Shown here: piece after piece, positions 8,808-18,717 of the stretch
Layout of the letters: the number at the start of each line of letters is the position of its first letter
Numbering within the stretch: the first letter of the stretch is position 1
Assembly: GCF_002998295.1 (NCBI RefSeq)
Contig: NZ_CP027226.1
Location: 1,160,001 to 1,224,000, forward strand
Direction of reading: 5' to 3'
Length of the DNA stretch: 64,000 nt
Origin: Fastidiosipila sanguinis
GTDB lineage: Bacteria; Bacillota; Clostridia; Saccharofermentanales; Fastidiosipilaceae
Notes under the pieces: model-generated
Databases searched by the model: none
What the model was told of the DNA's origin: nothing
Seen by the model: the letters and a program-made list of their open reading frames with translations, nothing else
Position numbers and translations under genes: made by a program

Positions 8808-10091
8808 TTAGTCTTCTTGTCTTTCTTTTTCTGGAATTATTTCACCATTCTTAAGAATTATTTTTGGATAGACCTTCTCTTCAATAACTCCCTCGGAGAT
8901 AACTACTTTTTCCACATCTTCTCTTGAAGGAATATCATACATTAAGTCCAGCATAGCTTCTTCAAGCACTGCTCTTAATCCTCGTGCACCTGTCTTTCTT
9001 GCCAAAGCTTCTTTCGCTGTCCTTCTTACTGCTTCCTCTGTAAACTCTATATCAATATCATCAAACTCAAATATTTTTATGTATTGTTTTATTAATGCAT
9101 TTCTAGGTTCTGTCAGAATTCTAACCAAATCTTCTTCTTTAAGTGAGTTTAAACTAACTATCATAGGAATACGCCCTATTAGTTCTGGTATTAAGCCGAA
9201 CTTGTGTAAATCCTCTGGGCCTACTTTACTAATAATCTCATCATCTTGTGCATCTGAGTCATCTATTCTAGCACCAAAACCTATTGACTTAGCATCAACT
9301 CTACTTTGAATTATCTTTTCTAAACCATCGAAACTTCCACCAAAAATGAAAAGAATATTTGTTGTATCAACTTTAATATATTCTTGACCTGGATGTTTCC
9401 TGCCACCTTGAGGTGGTACATTTGCAACGGTTCCTTCAACAATTTTCAATAGAGCCTGCTGAACACCTTCACCTGATACATCTCTTGTAATACTTGGATT
9501 TTCAGATTTTCTCGTAATTTTATCTATTTCATCAACGTAGATAATACCTTTTTCTGCAGCTGCTATATCGTAATCTGCATTCTGAACTAGTTTTAATACT
9601 ATATTCTCAACATCTTCACCGACATAACCTGCTTCTGTAAGCACTGTAGCATCTGCAACAGCAAAAGGTACATCCAAGATTCTAGCCATAGTTTGGGCTA
9701 AGAGTGTCTTACCGGAACCTGTTGGTCCTATCAACATGATATTACTTTTTGAGAGCTCAACATCTTCATCATTTCTAGCATCATAACCACCAAAAACTCT
9801 TTTATAATGGTTATATACAGCAACGGCTAAAGCTTTTTTAGCTCTATCTTGACCAATTACATATTCATCTAATTGTTTTTTTAACTTAGCTGGAGTGCCT
9901 AGTCGATTTTTTTCAAATTCGTTGCTAGCTCTATCCATGTATTCTTTCTCTTTGAAAGAATCATTTACGACTTGATAGCATAATTCTATACAATCAGTAC
10001 AAATATATGTATCGTCTAATCCGACTATCATTTGCTGGACTTCATCATTTCCTCTTCCACAAAAAGAGCAAGTTGCCATTTTTTCGTTCAT
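8808..10091 (-). CDS. clpX: ATP-dependent Clp protease ATP-binding subunit ClpX
   Basis: AAA+ unfoldase that feeds tagged proteins to ClpP. Full length (427 residues). The N-terminal zinc-binding domain has two CxxC pairs (CSFCGRG...CTDC). Then come Walker [14 protein letters not shown], the pore loop GYVGEDVE, Walker [11 protein letters not shown], the ClpP-docking IGF loop (SIGFGA) and sensor 2 ([13 protein letters not shown]). AAAGGA precedes the ATG. It lies 114 nt after clpP, but a terminator in that gap suggests separate or partly read-through transcription. The tig-clpP-clpX order is the widespread one. Confidence 0.98.
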   Translation of the reverse strand: MNEKMATCSFCGRGNDEVQQMIVGLDDTYICTDCIELCYQVVNDSFKEKEYMDRASNEFEKNRLGTPAKLKKQLDEYVIGQDRAKKALAVAVYNHYKRVFGGYDARNDEDVELSKSNIMLIGPTGSGKTLLAQTMARILDVPFAVADATVLTEAGYVGEDVENIVLKLVQNADYDIAAAEKGIIYVDEIDKITRKSENPSITRDVSGEGVQQALLKIVEGTVANVPPQGGRKHPGQEYIKVDTTNILFIFGGSFDGLEKIIQSRVDAKSIGFGARIDDSDAQDDEIISKVGPEDLHKFGLIPELIGRIPMIVSLNSLKEEDLVRILTEPRNALIKQYIKIFEFDDIDIEFTEEAVRRTAKEALARKTGARGLRAVLEEAMLDLMYDIPSREDVEKVVISEGVIEEKVYPKIILKNGEIIPEKERQED

Positions 10092-10130
10092 ATAATTTCC
10101 TTTGTTTTAAATTAAAGCTTTAGTAAAGAA

Positions 10131-10160
10131 AAAGGCTAGAATAGTTTTTACTAGCCTTTT
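10131..10160 (-). terminator. Terminator between clpP and clpX
   Basis: AAAGGCTAG and CTAGCCTTT form a 9-bp stem around a 12-nt loop. On the minus strand it ends in TTTTTCTTT. It should end or attenuate the clpP transcript before clpX. Confidence 0.75.
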
Positions 10161-10205
10161 CCCTTCTATTTTTTACTAATTTAGAATTTTTTGCAATTAC
10201 AAAAT

Positions 10206-10817
10206 TTATTCTCTAGTTGTCATTATCTCATCGATAATACCGTACTCTTTAGCTTCTTCCGCAGTTAGCCAAAAGTCTCTTTCCATATCGATAGCTACTT
10301 TGTCTAATTTTTGGCCAGTACGTTCTACTACAATATTATTTAATTTTTCTCTAGTCAATTCAATATGCTTTGCAGAAATTAATATATCACTTGCCATACC
10401 TTCTGCACCACCTGATGGCTGATGAAGCATGACTTCTGCATTTGGAAGAGCAAATCTCTTACCTTTTGTACCACCCATTAATAAAATGGAACCCATACTT
10501 GCAGCCATACCCATAACGATGGTTTGAACATCTGGCTTAATATACTGCATAGTATCGTAAATCATTAAACCGCTTGAAACTTCTCCACCTGGGCTGTTGA
10601 TATATAATTGAATATCTTTCTCAGGATCTTCAGCTTCTAAGAATAGCAGCTGTGCAGTAACAACACTTGCTGTAGCTGAGTCAACTTGATCACTTAAAAT
10701 AATAATTCTTTCCTTTAATAATCTAGAGAAAATATCAAATGATCTTTCACCTCTGTTTGTTTGTTCAATAACTGTTGGCACAAGGACATTTAATAAATCT
10801 TGTTTGTTCTTATCCAT
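10206..10817 (-). CDS. clpP: ATP-dependent Clp protease proteolytic subunit ClpP
   Basis: Serine protease that forms the tetradecameric chamber used by ClpX/ClpC. At 203 residues it has the catalytic serine in [11 protein letters not shown], the histidine in [14 protein letters not shown] and the aspartate in [14 protein letters not shown]. The start chosen has AAGGAG six bases upstream and gives the expected N-terminus ([19 protein letters not shown]). A longer reading frame with 16 extra residues exists, but those residues are not family-like and would bury the ribosome-binding site. Confidence 0.97.
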   Translation of the reverse strand: MDKNKQDLLNVLVPTVIEQTNRGERSFDIFSRLLKERIIILSDQVDSATASVVTAQLLFLEAEDPEKDIQLYINSPGGEVSSGLMIYDTMQYIKPDVQTIVMGMAASMGSILLMGGTKGKRFALPNAEVMLHQPSGGAEGMASDILISAKHIELTREKLNNIVVERTGQKLDKVAIDMERDFWLTAEEAKEYGIIDEIMTTRE

Positions 10818-10940
10818 ATTGTTCTCCTTTTCTTTATGTATATGTTTATATTTATCGTATGTCAAATAAAGTCAAATTATATTATATATGCTTTTCTGAG
10901 ACATTCAAGTGAAATAGTTACTTATTCATAAAATATTAAA

Positions 10941-10972
10941 GAAGGTATCTTGATACTTATCAAAATACCTTC
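10941..10972 (-). terminator. Terminator after tig
   Basis: GAAGGTAT and ATACCTTC, with an inner TTGATA/TATCAA pairing, form a long near-perfect hairpin. On the minus strand it is followed by TTTAATATTTT. It lies in the 240-bp gap between tig and clpP. Confidence 0.7.
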
Positions 10973-11057
10973 ATTATACCTTCATTTTAAATACATCTTT
11001 ACAAGATTGTATATTTGACATCAAATTTCCAGTGAAAATTTAATACATAATAACTAA

Positions 11058-12422
11058 TTATTCTGCATCTTCAGCTTCTTCTGCTTCCGCATCCACCTTT
11101 ACATCTAAAAGTTCTGCTGCTTCTTCAGGGCTAATTGCTTCTGCATTTTCTACTAAGAATTTAACAGCCTTGTTAGTTAATGCATCTCTTTCGAAAGCTT
11201 TTTGAGTACTTGGGTTCATGTCAATACGTTCTTTAACTTGTTCTACAGTTAGTTTAGTGCTCTCAGCTAAAGCTTCTAATTCAGCTTCTAAATCAGCTTC
11301 TTCAACTTCTAGATTTTCTTCTTTAATAACTGCTTTCAAAGCTAAACGAGTTTTAATTTGGTCTTCAGCTACTGGATAAATGCTCTTCTTGAATTCTTCA
11401 ATATCTTGGCCCATAAATTGCAAGTATAGCTCTAAAGAAAGACCTTGTTGTTGTAGTTGTCTCTCTTGATATTCTAAGATGTGATCTACTTCATGCTCTA
11501 ACATTGATTGAGGAATCTCTACTTCAATGTTTTCAGCAACTTTCTTAAGAACATTATTCTCAAATTCTCTATCAGAATATTCTTTAATTTGCTCTGTCAA
11601 TTCTTTACCAACTGAATCCTTGTATTCTGCAAAAGTGTCGAATTCACTTATATCCATTGCAAAGTCATCATCCAATTCAGGTAGTTCTTTACGTTTAATA
11701 CTATTAACTTTTACTTCAAATACAGCATCTGCTCCGGCTAAATCTTCAGCATGGTATTCTTCTGGGAATGTAACGTTTACTTTTACATCGTCTCCAGCCT
11801 TTGCACCAACTAGTTGATCTTCAAATCCTGGGATAAAGCTATTTGATCCTAATTCTAGATCGTGTCCTTCACCTTTACCACCGTCGAAAGCTACACCATC
11901 TTTGAAACCTTCAAAATCAATATTTACAGTATCACCTTCTTTAGCAGCTTCATCTTCAACAGGCACTAAACGAGCATTTCTCTCTTGTACTCTCTTGATT
12001 TCATTTTCTATATCTTCTTCGTCAACAGTGTCTTTTGGTCTAACAGCCTTTACGCCTTTATATTCACCTAATTTTGCCTCTGGTTCTGTATCAAAGCTTA
12101 GAACTACTTCTAAACCTTCTTTTGAACCAATTTTCTCAACATTTAATTCTGGTTGTGATACTGGGTTAATATCCAATTCTTCTATTGCTTCAATGTATGC
12201 AGGGTTTACTAAGTAGCTAATAGCATCGTCATACAAAATACCTTCACCATAGTGAGCCAAAACAATTTGTTTTGGTGCTTTACCTTTTCTGAAACCTTGA
12301 ATTTCAAAACTTCCAGCATTACGTTTAAAAGCTTCATCCAATGCCTTAGAAAATTCTTCTGCTGTAAAGCTTAAACGCAAAACACCATTATTCTTTTCTT
12401 CTTGTTTAAAATCTCTATCCAT
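11058..12422 (-). CDS. tig: Trigger factor (ribosome-associated chaperone / prolyl isomerase)
   Basis: Binds the ribosome exit tunnel and shields nascent chains. At 454 residues it shows the N-terminal ribosome-binding signature (FEIQGFRKGKAPKQIV), the central FKBP-type domain (EGDTVNIDFEGFKDGVAFDGGKG ... LGSNSFIPGFEDQLVG) and the long helical C-terminal chaperone arms, ending in an acidic tail. GGAGGA lies 6 nt before the ATG. A good promoter lies about 205 bp upstream, leaving a long leader. The position before clpP-clpX is conserved in many bacteria. Confidence 0.97.
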   Translation of the reverse strand: MDRDFKQEEKNNGVLRLSFTAEEFSKALDEAFKRNAGSFEIQGFRKGKAPKQIVLAHYGEGILYDDAISYLVNPAYIEAIEELDINPVSQPELNVEKIGSKEGLEVVLSFDTEPEAKLGEYKGVKAVRPKDTVDEEDIENEIKRVQERNARLVPVEDEAAKEGDTVNIDFEGFKDGVAFDGGKGEGHDLELGSNSFIPGFEDQLVGAKAGDDVKVNVTFPEEYHAEDLAGADAVFEVKVNSIKRKELPELDDDFAMDISEFDTFAEYKDSVGKELTEQIKEYSDREFENNVLKKVAENIEVEIPQSMLEHEVDHILEYQERQLQQQGLSLELYLQFMGQDIEEFKKSIYPVAEDQIKTRLALKAVIKEENLEVEEADLEAELEALAESTKLTVEQVKERIDMNPSTQKAFERDALTNKAVKFLVENAEAISPEEAAELLDVKVDAEAEEAEDAE

Positions 12423-12873
12423 TATATCCTCCTAAACTTACTCCCTTTCTACATCTAAAGATCCCTCTGATGCCCTTATTCAGGAAGTAAGAATTTAATA
12501 ATTCTAACTAAAATAATGTAATGCCAGTCTAACATATATGGCCTAGGTGAACACACTGATTTGTACCTTATACATTATTATTTAATCAGGTAATTCTAGC
12601 AAATTGCTCACCTTTTTATCGTCAAAATTCTAGCATAGAGGAATGCCCTTGTAAAGCTAATCAGCTATCCCATCTACTTTAATACACTCTCTTAAAAGTT
12701 AATAATCTCTAAACTTTTAAAAGTTCTTTGCACAAAAGTAGCAGCTAAATATTAAATTGATTAATTCATTTCTCTCAATTGTGACCTTTTCGTAATAAAT
12801 GTAGTAATTTAGTGACACTCAGCAGTGTAAAATGCTTGTAAGATTTTTAATAACGAAAGGTAGATAGGTTATT
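12423..12873. other. 451-bp divergent intergenic region between tig and the S9 peptidase
   Basis: It contains the tig promoter and, about 150 bp from the peptidase start, two copies of an AAAAGTT-type palindromic stretch (around 12697-12723). I found no convincing coding sequence, RNA gene or known riboswitch. The ~200-nt tig leader has no stem that I could match to a known regulator. Confidence 0.6.
12627..12655 (-). promoter_or_regulatory. Sigma-A-like promoter of tig
   Basis: Minus-strand TTTACA and TAGAAT, each one mismatch from consensus, are separated by exactly 17 bp. Confidence 0.6.
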
Positions 12874-14943
12874 ATGAACAAAGATTTAAATAAGGATAGA
12901 AACTGGCTAAAACATATGCATTCTTACAAATACGTGAGTGGATTAAGCGATAGTCCAAATCAAAAACGTGCTAGTTTTGTAGTTACTAGAGTTAATTCAG
13001 ATAAAAATTCATATGAGCAAAGTCTATGGGAGCTTAAAGAAGATGGTATTAAACAATTGACTGATTATAGTGATTTAAGGACATATATTTGGGAGGATGA
13101 TAATAATCTGATTTTTTCCGATAACTCCTCCAAAGGCAAAGATAAAGATAAAAATCTACCAGAAACGATTTATAAACGTTTAAACTTAGAAGGTGGTGAA
13201 GCTTTACCTGCTTTCACAATACCACTGAATGTTTCTTCAATTTACCCAATAGCTACTGATGAATTTTTATTTTTCAGCGAAGTTGATCAGGAAGAAATAG
13301 ACTTACTATCTGCTAGTGAAGAAGAGCGTAAAACTTATTATGATGCTATTTCATCAAAATCTTGGCGAAGAATATACGAAAGGATACCATTCTATCTTAA
13401 CGGAAAAGGCTACTTTGAAGAAAAAAGCAATAGGTTATTGTACTTTAACGGCAAAACTTCTGAGGTTAAAGCATTGAGCCCTAAATCTCATAATATTAAT
13501 TCAATTTACTTTAATGCAGATAAAAGCAAGGCATACTTTACCGGTAGTAAAGCTTCTAAAAAACTCCATTTCACTGATGGTATATGGGAATTAGATTTGT
13601 CTACTCTAAGAATTAAACTTCTAACTTTAGACAGCAAGTTAAGCATCTCTCATATCTACCCTCTAGAAGAAAAATTGATTTTGATTGCTTCTGACATGAA
13701 GAAAATAGGAATTAATCAGAACAATAACTTCTGGGAATGGAATTTTGAAGAAAGAAAAGCTACTAAATTAGATGATGCCGAAATTGAGTTAAGTAACTCT
13801 GTCGGTAATGATGCTAACTTTGGCCCACAAAGATACATTGCCAATCGTGCTGATCATATGCATTATGTTACAACAGATAAAACCAAGTCAATTCTTGAAG
13901 AACTTGATGGCAACTTAAATAAAACCGAATTAGTTAATAAAGAAGGTTCTGTATGCTCTTTCGCTAATCTTAACGGAACCAACTATGTAGTTGGTTTTTA
14001 CGATATGAAATTAGCTGAAATATACAAGGTAAACTCAAGTACAGAGCTTGAGCAAATTACTTTTTTTAACGATGAGCTTTATGAAGACTTCCCTGTACAA
14101 TCACCAGTACATTTAGAATTCAAATCAAGTACAGATAACAGTATTCTAGATGGTTTCGTAATTACACCCCCAGAGTTTGTTCCTGAGAATAAAGCCTCAT
14201 ACCCTGCCATATTGGCTATACATGGTGGCCCAAAAACTGCTTACGGTGTTATTTACAATCACGAAATGCAAGTCTGGGCTGACGCAGGTTATGTAGTATT
14301 TTACTGTAATCCCCATGGCTCTTCTGGTAAAGGTGATGTCTTCTCAGACATAAGAGGTAAATATGGTGAAATTGATTATCAAGACATTCTTGATTTTACA
14401 GAAGCTGTATTAGAAAAATATCCTGCCATTGACAAAAATCGCTTAGGAGTAACTGGTGGAAGCTACGGTGGATTCATGACTAACTGGATTATCACTCAAA
14501 CAGACATGTTCAAAGCTGCAGCTACTCAACGTTCCATATATAATTGGTTAAGTTTTTACGGAACTTCTGATATTGGTTACTATTTTGCAACTGACCAAAA
14601 TAAAACAACAATAGATGATGCAGACTTTATTGAAACTTTATGGAACCATTCTCCTATGAAATTTATTGATAACGCCAAAACTCCAACTCTCATAATCCAC
14701 TCTGATGAAGATTATCGTTGTCCAGTCGAGCAAGCTTACCAACTACATGTTGCACTAGTGGATCGTGATGTAGATTCTAAGTTAGTTCTATTCCATGGTG
14801 AGAATCATGAACTATCTAGAAGTGGTAAACCTCAAGCACGAGAAGAACGCTTAGAGCAAATCACTTCATGGATGGATAAATATCTTAAAAATCAGGATGT
14901 TAGCTCTGATGAAATGGATGCCTGTACAATTGGATTTTGTTAG
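12874..14943 (+). CDS. S9 family (prolyl oligopeptidase-type) acyl/dipeptidyl peptidase
   Basis: Predicted cytoplasmic serine peptidase of 689 residues that likely removes dipeptides or acylated residues from peptides. The N-terminal ~420 residues are a beta-propeller-like region. The C-terminal alpha/beta hydrolase domain has HGGPKTAYG (oxyanion area), nucleophile motif GVTGGSYGGF, catalytic aspartate in IIHSDEDYRCP and histidine in FHGENHELSRSG. There is no signal peptide. It stands alone, ended by a hairpin before tRNA-Arg. Which S9 subfamily and substrate cannot be told by eye; it most resembles S9C acylaminoacyl-type enzymes. Confidence 0.9.
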   Translation: MNKDLNKDRNWLKHMHSYKYVSGLSDSPNQKRASFVVTRVNSDKNSYEQSLWELKEDGIKQLTDYSDLRTYIWEDDNNLIFSDNSSKGKDKDKNLPETIYKRLNLEGGEALPAFTIPLNVSSIYPIATDEFLFFSEVDQEEIDLLSASEEERKTYYDAISSKSWRRIYERIPFYLNGKGYFEEKSNRLLYFNGKTSEVKALSPKSHNINSIYFNADKSKAYFTGSKASKKLHFTDGIWELDLSTLRIKLLTLDSKLSISHIYPLEEKLILIASDMKKIGINQNNNFWEWNFEERKATKLDDAEIELSNSVGNDANFGPQRYIANRADHMHYVTTDKTKSILEELDGNLNKTELVNKEGSVCSFANLNGTNYVVGFYDMKLAEIYKVNSSTELEQITFFNDELYEDFPVQSPVHLEFKSSTDNSILDGFVITPPEFVPENKASYPAILAIHGGPKTAYGVIYNHEMQVWADAGYVVFYCNPHGSSGKGDVFSDIRGKYGEIDYQDILDFTEAVLEKYPAIDKNRLGVTGGSYGGFMTNWIITQTDMFKAAATQRSIYNWLSFYGTSDIGYYFATDQNKTTIDDADFIETLWNHSPMKFIDNAKTPTLIIHSDEDYRCPVEQAYQLHVALVDRDVDSKLVLFHGENHELSRSGKPQAREERLEQITSWMDKYLKNQDVSSDEMDACTIGFC

Positions 14944-14976
14944 AAGAAACCTACCATATATACTAAAAATATTAAC

Positions 14977-15006
14977 GCCAGTTTTCAATACATTTTGAAA
15001 GCTGGC
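14977..15006 (+). terminator. Terminator after the S9 peptidase
   Basis: GCCAG(T/C)TTTCAA pairs with TTGAAAGCTGGC around a short loop and is followed by TAATTTCTTATT. The T run is weak, so termination may be partial. Confidence 0.6.
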
Positions 15007-15086
15007 TAATTTCTTATTATCTAAACATAAGACATTGTATGCACTAAAAGATTATTTAAATTAGTGCTATTTTTAAGCAAATCAAC

Positions 15087-15115
15087 TTGACAAGTATTTT
15101 TACTACACGTATAAT
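15087..15115 (+). promoter_or_regulatory. Perfect consensus promoter of tRNA-Arg
   Basis: TTGACA and TATAAT with a 17-bp spacer, all consensus, lie 23 bp before the tRNA 5' end. Confidence 0.9.
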
Positions 15116-15138
15116 GCCTCATGCTAATTAAATTTTAT

Positions 15139-15215
<77 letters not shown>

Positions 15216-15219
15216 CAAT

Positions 15220-15256
15220 AGCCTGTAACATCTATGGTTGCAGGCTTTTTATTTTT
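15220..15256 (+). terminator. Terminator after tRNA-Arg
   Basis: A near-perfect 10-bp stem, AGCCTGTAAC with GTTGCAGGCT, is followed by a long T-rich run just past the CCA end. Confidence 0.85.
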
Positions 15257-15274
15257 TCTGGGCTTATTTTAGGC

Positions 15275-16351
15275 TTAATTTTCACTGAAAACAATACTAT
15301 CTTTTGATATTTCTAAAGTACAATTCTTGATATAAATACGAATCTCATTTTCATCTTGTACATAAATGTGAGCAAACGAGTCTTTTGGACTCTGCTCATT
15401 TACTATCTTTATACTATCGGAACTCTCTATGATTCTGAGGTCTTTAGATTCTATTCTTCTTGAGTATATTTCTATATTTTTACTTTCACCTGAAAATAAT
15501 GACTCAATAAAACCTTCTGGATAAAAATTACTTCCATAGAATGAAATGATACTGTTCTTAATTGTTAATGCACAGTAATAATAATCCTGAACAAAAAGTT
15601 TTGAAGTCATATGATTGTATTCTAATCTTCCAACTAACAAGTTTCGTATATCAAGGTTCAGGTCTTGTAATAAGATAGCTTTATTACCACTCTCACTAGT
15701 TAGTATCTGCATATCTTTGCCTAGTTCAATTTTATTATTCTTGAAAAATGTATCATCAGTTAATTCTATATCAGTTTCTTCTACAGCATTTGCAAAATCA
15801 CGCCTTAAATGAGGGACGATAAAATCAGCTTTTAATTTGTCATCTTCAATAATATATGAACTTATTTCTTTATTGATAATAAAGTCTCTCGAACCAGTCT
15901 TATCAATAATTAGAACTTCTCCCACTTCTTCACCACATAGAACAGATAAAGAAGAATTTGAATATAAATTTCCAATTGCTATCGGTAAATCAATTTTAAA
16001 TGAACGAAATCCTCTAACAATACGTTTATCAAGCTTAACTGTATTATAAAACTTGTAACGTTTTCTTTTTTCATCCTTCTCATAAGATATATGTTCAATT
16101 GGAGCAGCTTTATGAAGTTTAAAGAATAGTTCTTTATTTTCATAAGAGAAATCTAGACTACAAATATTTGTAATAATCAACTTACCGTCATCTATTCTAA
16201 TCTTAGAGTATATATATGATGTACCTTTTTCCTTAATTACTAGCTCATTGCCACTAATATAGGTATGAACAAGATTCAAAAAATTTTGGTCTTGTTCATT
16301 TTCGTTTTTGGAAATATTTATCCTGTAATCGTAAAAGGATACCGTTTTCAT
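15275..16351 (-). CDS. Orphan protein of unknown function, last gene after sigH
   Basis: A 358-residue protein that I do not recognise. It has no signal peptide or membrane segment and is rich in alternating hydrophobic/polar stretches, suggesting a mostly beta-sheet fold. There is no enzymatic motif. AGGA lies 4 nt before the ATG. It follows the 522-residue membrane-anchored protein by 56 nt on the same strand, so they may be cotranscribed. Codon use and base composition match the neighbours. It converges with tRNA-Arg, whose terminator lies just past its stop. Confidence 0.7.
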   Translation of the reverse strand: MKTVSFYDYRINISKNENEQDQNFLNLVHTYISGNELVIKEKGTSYIYSKIRIDDGKLIITNICSLDFSYENKELFFKLHKAAPIEHISYEKDEKRKRYKFYNTVKLDKRIVRGFRSFKIDLPIAIGNLYSNSSLSVLCGEEVGEVLIIDKTGSRDFIINKEISSYIIEDDKLKADFIVPHLRRDFANAVEETDIELTDDTFFKNNKIELGKDMQILTSESGNKAILLQDLNLDIRNLLVGRLEYNHMTSKLFVQDYYYCALTIKNSIISFYGSNFYPEGFIESLFSGESKNIEIYSRRIESKDLRIIESSDSIKIVNEQSPKDSFAHIYVQDENEIRIYIKNCTLEISKDSIVFSEN

Positions 16352-16407
16352 TAGTTCCTAAAACACACTCCTCAAAAGTAAATATTCATGAACGATTTTC
16401 TCTAGAC

Positions 16408-17976
16408 TTAGTCCACCGTACTAGTCTCTTTAGTCTTTGTAATTTCTTTTAGATCAATTGGATTTTCCGTGACACTATTGGCCAAATCTATCATGTCACT
16501 ATATTCTTTGCTTCTAACTCTTATTCCATCTAAATTTAAGAGATCAGAAGATAGCAATTTAACAACATTATCATTTGCGTCTACATATGAAAAGTCTAAA
16601 GTATCAATATATAAATACACATTAAATAAATCTTTTACTGCTTGTTTAGCAAAATATTTACCACCCAAGTTAAACTCTTCAGAATCAGTTTCAAAACCAA
16701 TAACTTTAAACTTTGATGCTTCAGATAAATCTTCTTTAACACTTCCCTCTAGGATAATTTTCAAATCTTTAAATTCTACTGAATAGTATGATGTTTTCTC
16801 CTGATTAAAATTTCCTATAGTTTGTATGGACTGATTTTTTGGCTCTCCAAATTTTTTTACTAAATCCGAAAAAGTATATTCCTCGCCAATTGCTAAATAA
16901 CTCTCATTTCCCTTGAGTAAAATAGCGTCTACTTTCCAGCTATTACTTGGAACAGCATCTTTAACGACTATTTTATCTTTATCTCTAACAATCCTGACTA
17001 TATGACGGTTATAGCGATTTTCATTTTTTTCTGTATTTTCGAAATTATTTTCTGAATTCTCAGTACCATTCACATCATTATCAATATTTTCCGTAACAAC
17101 ATTGGCAGATTCTAAATTTGAACTTAATGTAACTTCTCTATTCAAGTCCACTTTATTAGGATCTACACTTAAAGAAAAGGTAATTGCATCCATCCTTATA
17201 TCCACTATAGTACTGTTATTAATAATATTGGTGAGAACTTTATTTTTGTAAAAATCTAATAACTCATTAGTTTTCTTGATTTTGACTTCATCATTAAGGT
17301 CGTATGAGTAGGTCAATCTATATAAGTTCTCAAAATTCGAATCCTTAATAGTACTAAAATAAAGCACAGCAAAATTCCTCAGTTCAAGGCTTCCTATAAC
17401 CCATTGTTTAGGTAAAGAGATTTTCCCATCTTTTTTCTGACTCAATAAAATAGGAATTTTACCATTTTCGTTATTCTTTTTAAATTCTAAGTAGTGAAAA
17501 CTAGCGGAGTCAATTAACTCTTTATAAACTTCATTATGTTGCAACATTGAGTCTTTGATTGTTTTACGTTCTGAATATTGCATAGTTGAGTAGGATAAAA
17601 CTTTACCACCAACTATCTCATTCAGCATAGAAACATAACTTCTATATTCTTCTAAGGACAAACCATTAAGCTGTTCCTTTGTGAATTGCTTATATATGTC
17701 ATCAGCATTTTCAGGATTATTTATGCTCTGAGAAAGCATTTGTAAAATATCATTTGTACTTGATGCTACTGCGTGTTGCAGTTCCGGATCTTGGGTTGGA
17801 GCTTCACTTGTACTTTCAGTAGTGCTTACATTTGTTAAATTTTCAAAAGAATTAACTGTAACATCACTTTTTGCATTATCTTCAAGATATCTAAAAAACA
17901 CGACAGCAGAAACCGTTAACACTATTACAGCTATAATAACTATAATTATGTAAGATTCTCCTGAGAGTTTTTTCAT
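16408..17976 (-). CDS. Membrane-anchored extracytoplasmic protein of unknown function
   Basis: A 522-residue protein with a single N-terminal membrane helix (about residues 9-29, IIIVIIAVIVLTVSAVVFF after MKKLSGESY). A Ser/Thr/Glu-rich linker follows, then a large presumably external domain. No lipobox or catalytic motif is visible. A segment near residues 295-325 is an Asn/Glu-rich low-complexity insert. The last ~150 residues (around YTFSDLVKKFGEPKNQ) weakly resemble the lipoprotein/anchor folds that follow a FGxP motif; this is inference. A good GGAGG precedes the ATG. A 9-bp tandem repeat lies directly upstream, between it and sigH. Confidence 0.72.
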   Translation of the reverse strand: MKKLSGESYIIIVIIAVIVLTVSAVVFFRYLEDNAKSDVTVNSFENLTNVSTTESTSEAPTQDPELQHAVASSTNDILQMLSQSINNPENADDIYKQFTKEQLNGLSLEEYRSYVSMLNEIVGGKVLSYSTMQYSERKTIKDSMLQHNEVYKELIDSASFHYLEFKKNNENGKIPILLSQKKDGKISLPKQWVIGSLELRNFAVLYFSTIKDSNFENLYRLTYSYDLNDEVKIKKTNELLDFYKNKVLTNIINNSTIVDIRMDAITFSLSVDPNKVDLNREVTLSSNLESANVVTENIDNDVNGTENSENNFENTEKNENRYNRHIVRIVRDKDKIVVKDAVPSNSWKVDAILLKGNESYLAIGEEYTFSDLVKKFGEPKNQSIQTIGNFNQEKTSYYSVEFKDLKIILEGSVKEDLSEASKFKVIGFETDSEEFNLGGKYFAKQAVKDLFNVYLYIDTLDFSYVDANDNVVKLLSSDLLNLDGIRVRSKEYSDMIDLANSVTENPIDLKEITKTKETSTVD

Positions 17977-17991
17977 TTAATCCTCCAACGT

Positions 17992-18045
17992 AAACTTAGT
18001 AAACTTAGTAAACTTAGTAAATTTAGTATACATAGTAAACTTAAT
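17992..18045 (-). repeat. 9-bp tandem repeat between sigH and its downstream gene
   Basis: Six consecutive 9-bp units follow AAACTTAGT on the plus strand. The first three are identical, the fourth has one change (AAATTTAGT), the fifth is ATACATAGT and the sixth AAACTTAAT. It occupies most of the 93-bp gap, ending about 15 bp from the downstream start codon. Confidence 0.9.
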
Positions 18046-18069
18046 ATACTTTCTAGGCTTAGTTTTCCC

Positions 18070-18681
18070 CTAATCTTCAAATATTTTTTTCAACTTCTGC
18101 TTTATCCTTTGTAAAGCATTATCTACAACTTTTTCTTTAACATCAAGTTCTTTGGCAATATCATTATAACTTAATTTAAACAATCTTAAATTTAAAACTT
18201 GCCATTCCAAATCAGAAAAATTCGCTTTAAAGCTCTCATTGCTCAGTAGGTCTTGCAACTCTTCTTCATGAATACCGAAATCTTCAGCTTGCTCATCTTC
18301 AATAAAAAACTTCATATTTTCTATAGAAACTGCATCACTCAGAACTCTATTATTTTTAGCCTCAGATTTTCTAATTGAATCTATCATATGATTTTGTGTT
18401 GTCGTCTTCACAAAAGCTGCGAAACTTGTTTGTTTTTCAGCATCAAAGGCTTGAATTGATTTAAACAAAGCTATCATTGCTTCTTGAATAACATCATCTC
18501 TATCTTGCCCACGGATAAAATACCTATTAGCCAAACTTAAAATCAAGGGTTTATACCTTTCCAGTAATATTTCCAAATATTTATCTTCACCCAGTTTTGC
18601 TAATTCTATAAGCTCTTCATCGTTTTTATTTGATAAATTATTAAAATCTGAATTATTTCCTTTTTCTCCAGATATCATCAA
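18070..18681 (-). CDS. sigH: SigH-type RNA polymerase sigma factor
   Basis: Sigma-70-family factor of 203 residues resembling SigH/Spo0H, which in Firmicutes controls entry into sporulation or competence. Region 2 is clear: YFIRGQDRDDVIQEAMIALFKSI, then the -10 recognition part TSFAAFVKTTTQNHMID. Region 4 is LSYNDIAKELDVKEKVVDNALQRIKQKLKK, very close to SigH. The gene order cysS-mrnC-rlmB-sigH supports the name; yacP, which often lies between rlmB and sigH, is absent. The two genes downstream are orphans, not the usual ribosomal rpmG/secE/nusG. Confidence 0.85.
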   Translation of the reverse strand: MMISGEKGNNSDFNNLSNKNDEELIELAKLGEDKYLEILLERYKPLILSLANRYFIRGQDRDDVIQEAMIALFKSIQAFDAEKQTSFAAFVKTTTQNHMIDSIRKSEAKNNRVLSDAVSIENMKFFIEDEQAEDFGIHEEELQDLLSNESFKANFSDLEWQVLNLRLFKLSYNDIAKELDVKEKVVDNALQRIKQKLKKIFED

Positions 18682-18717
18682 TTACCTCATTTAATATTTC
18701 AAAAATGCCTTGTCAAT

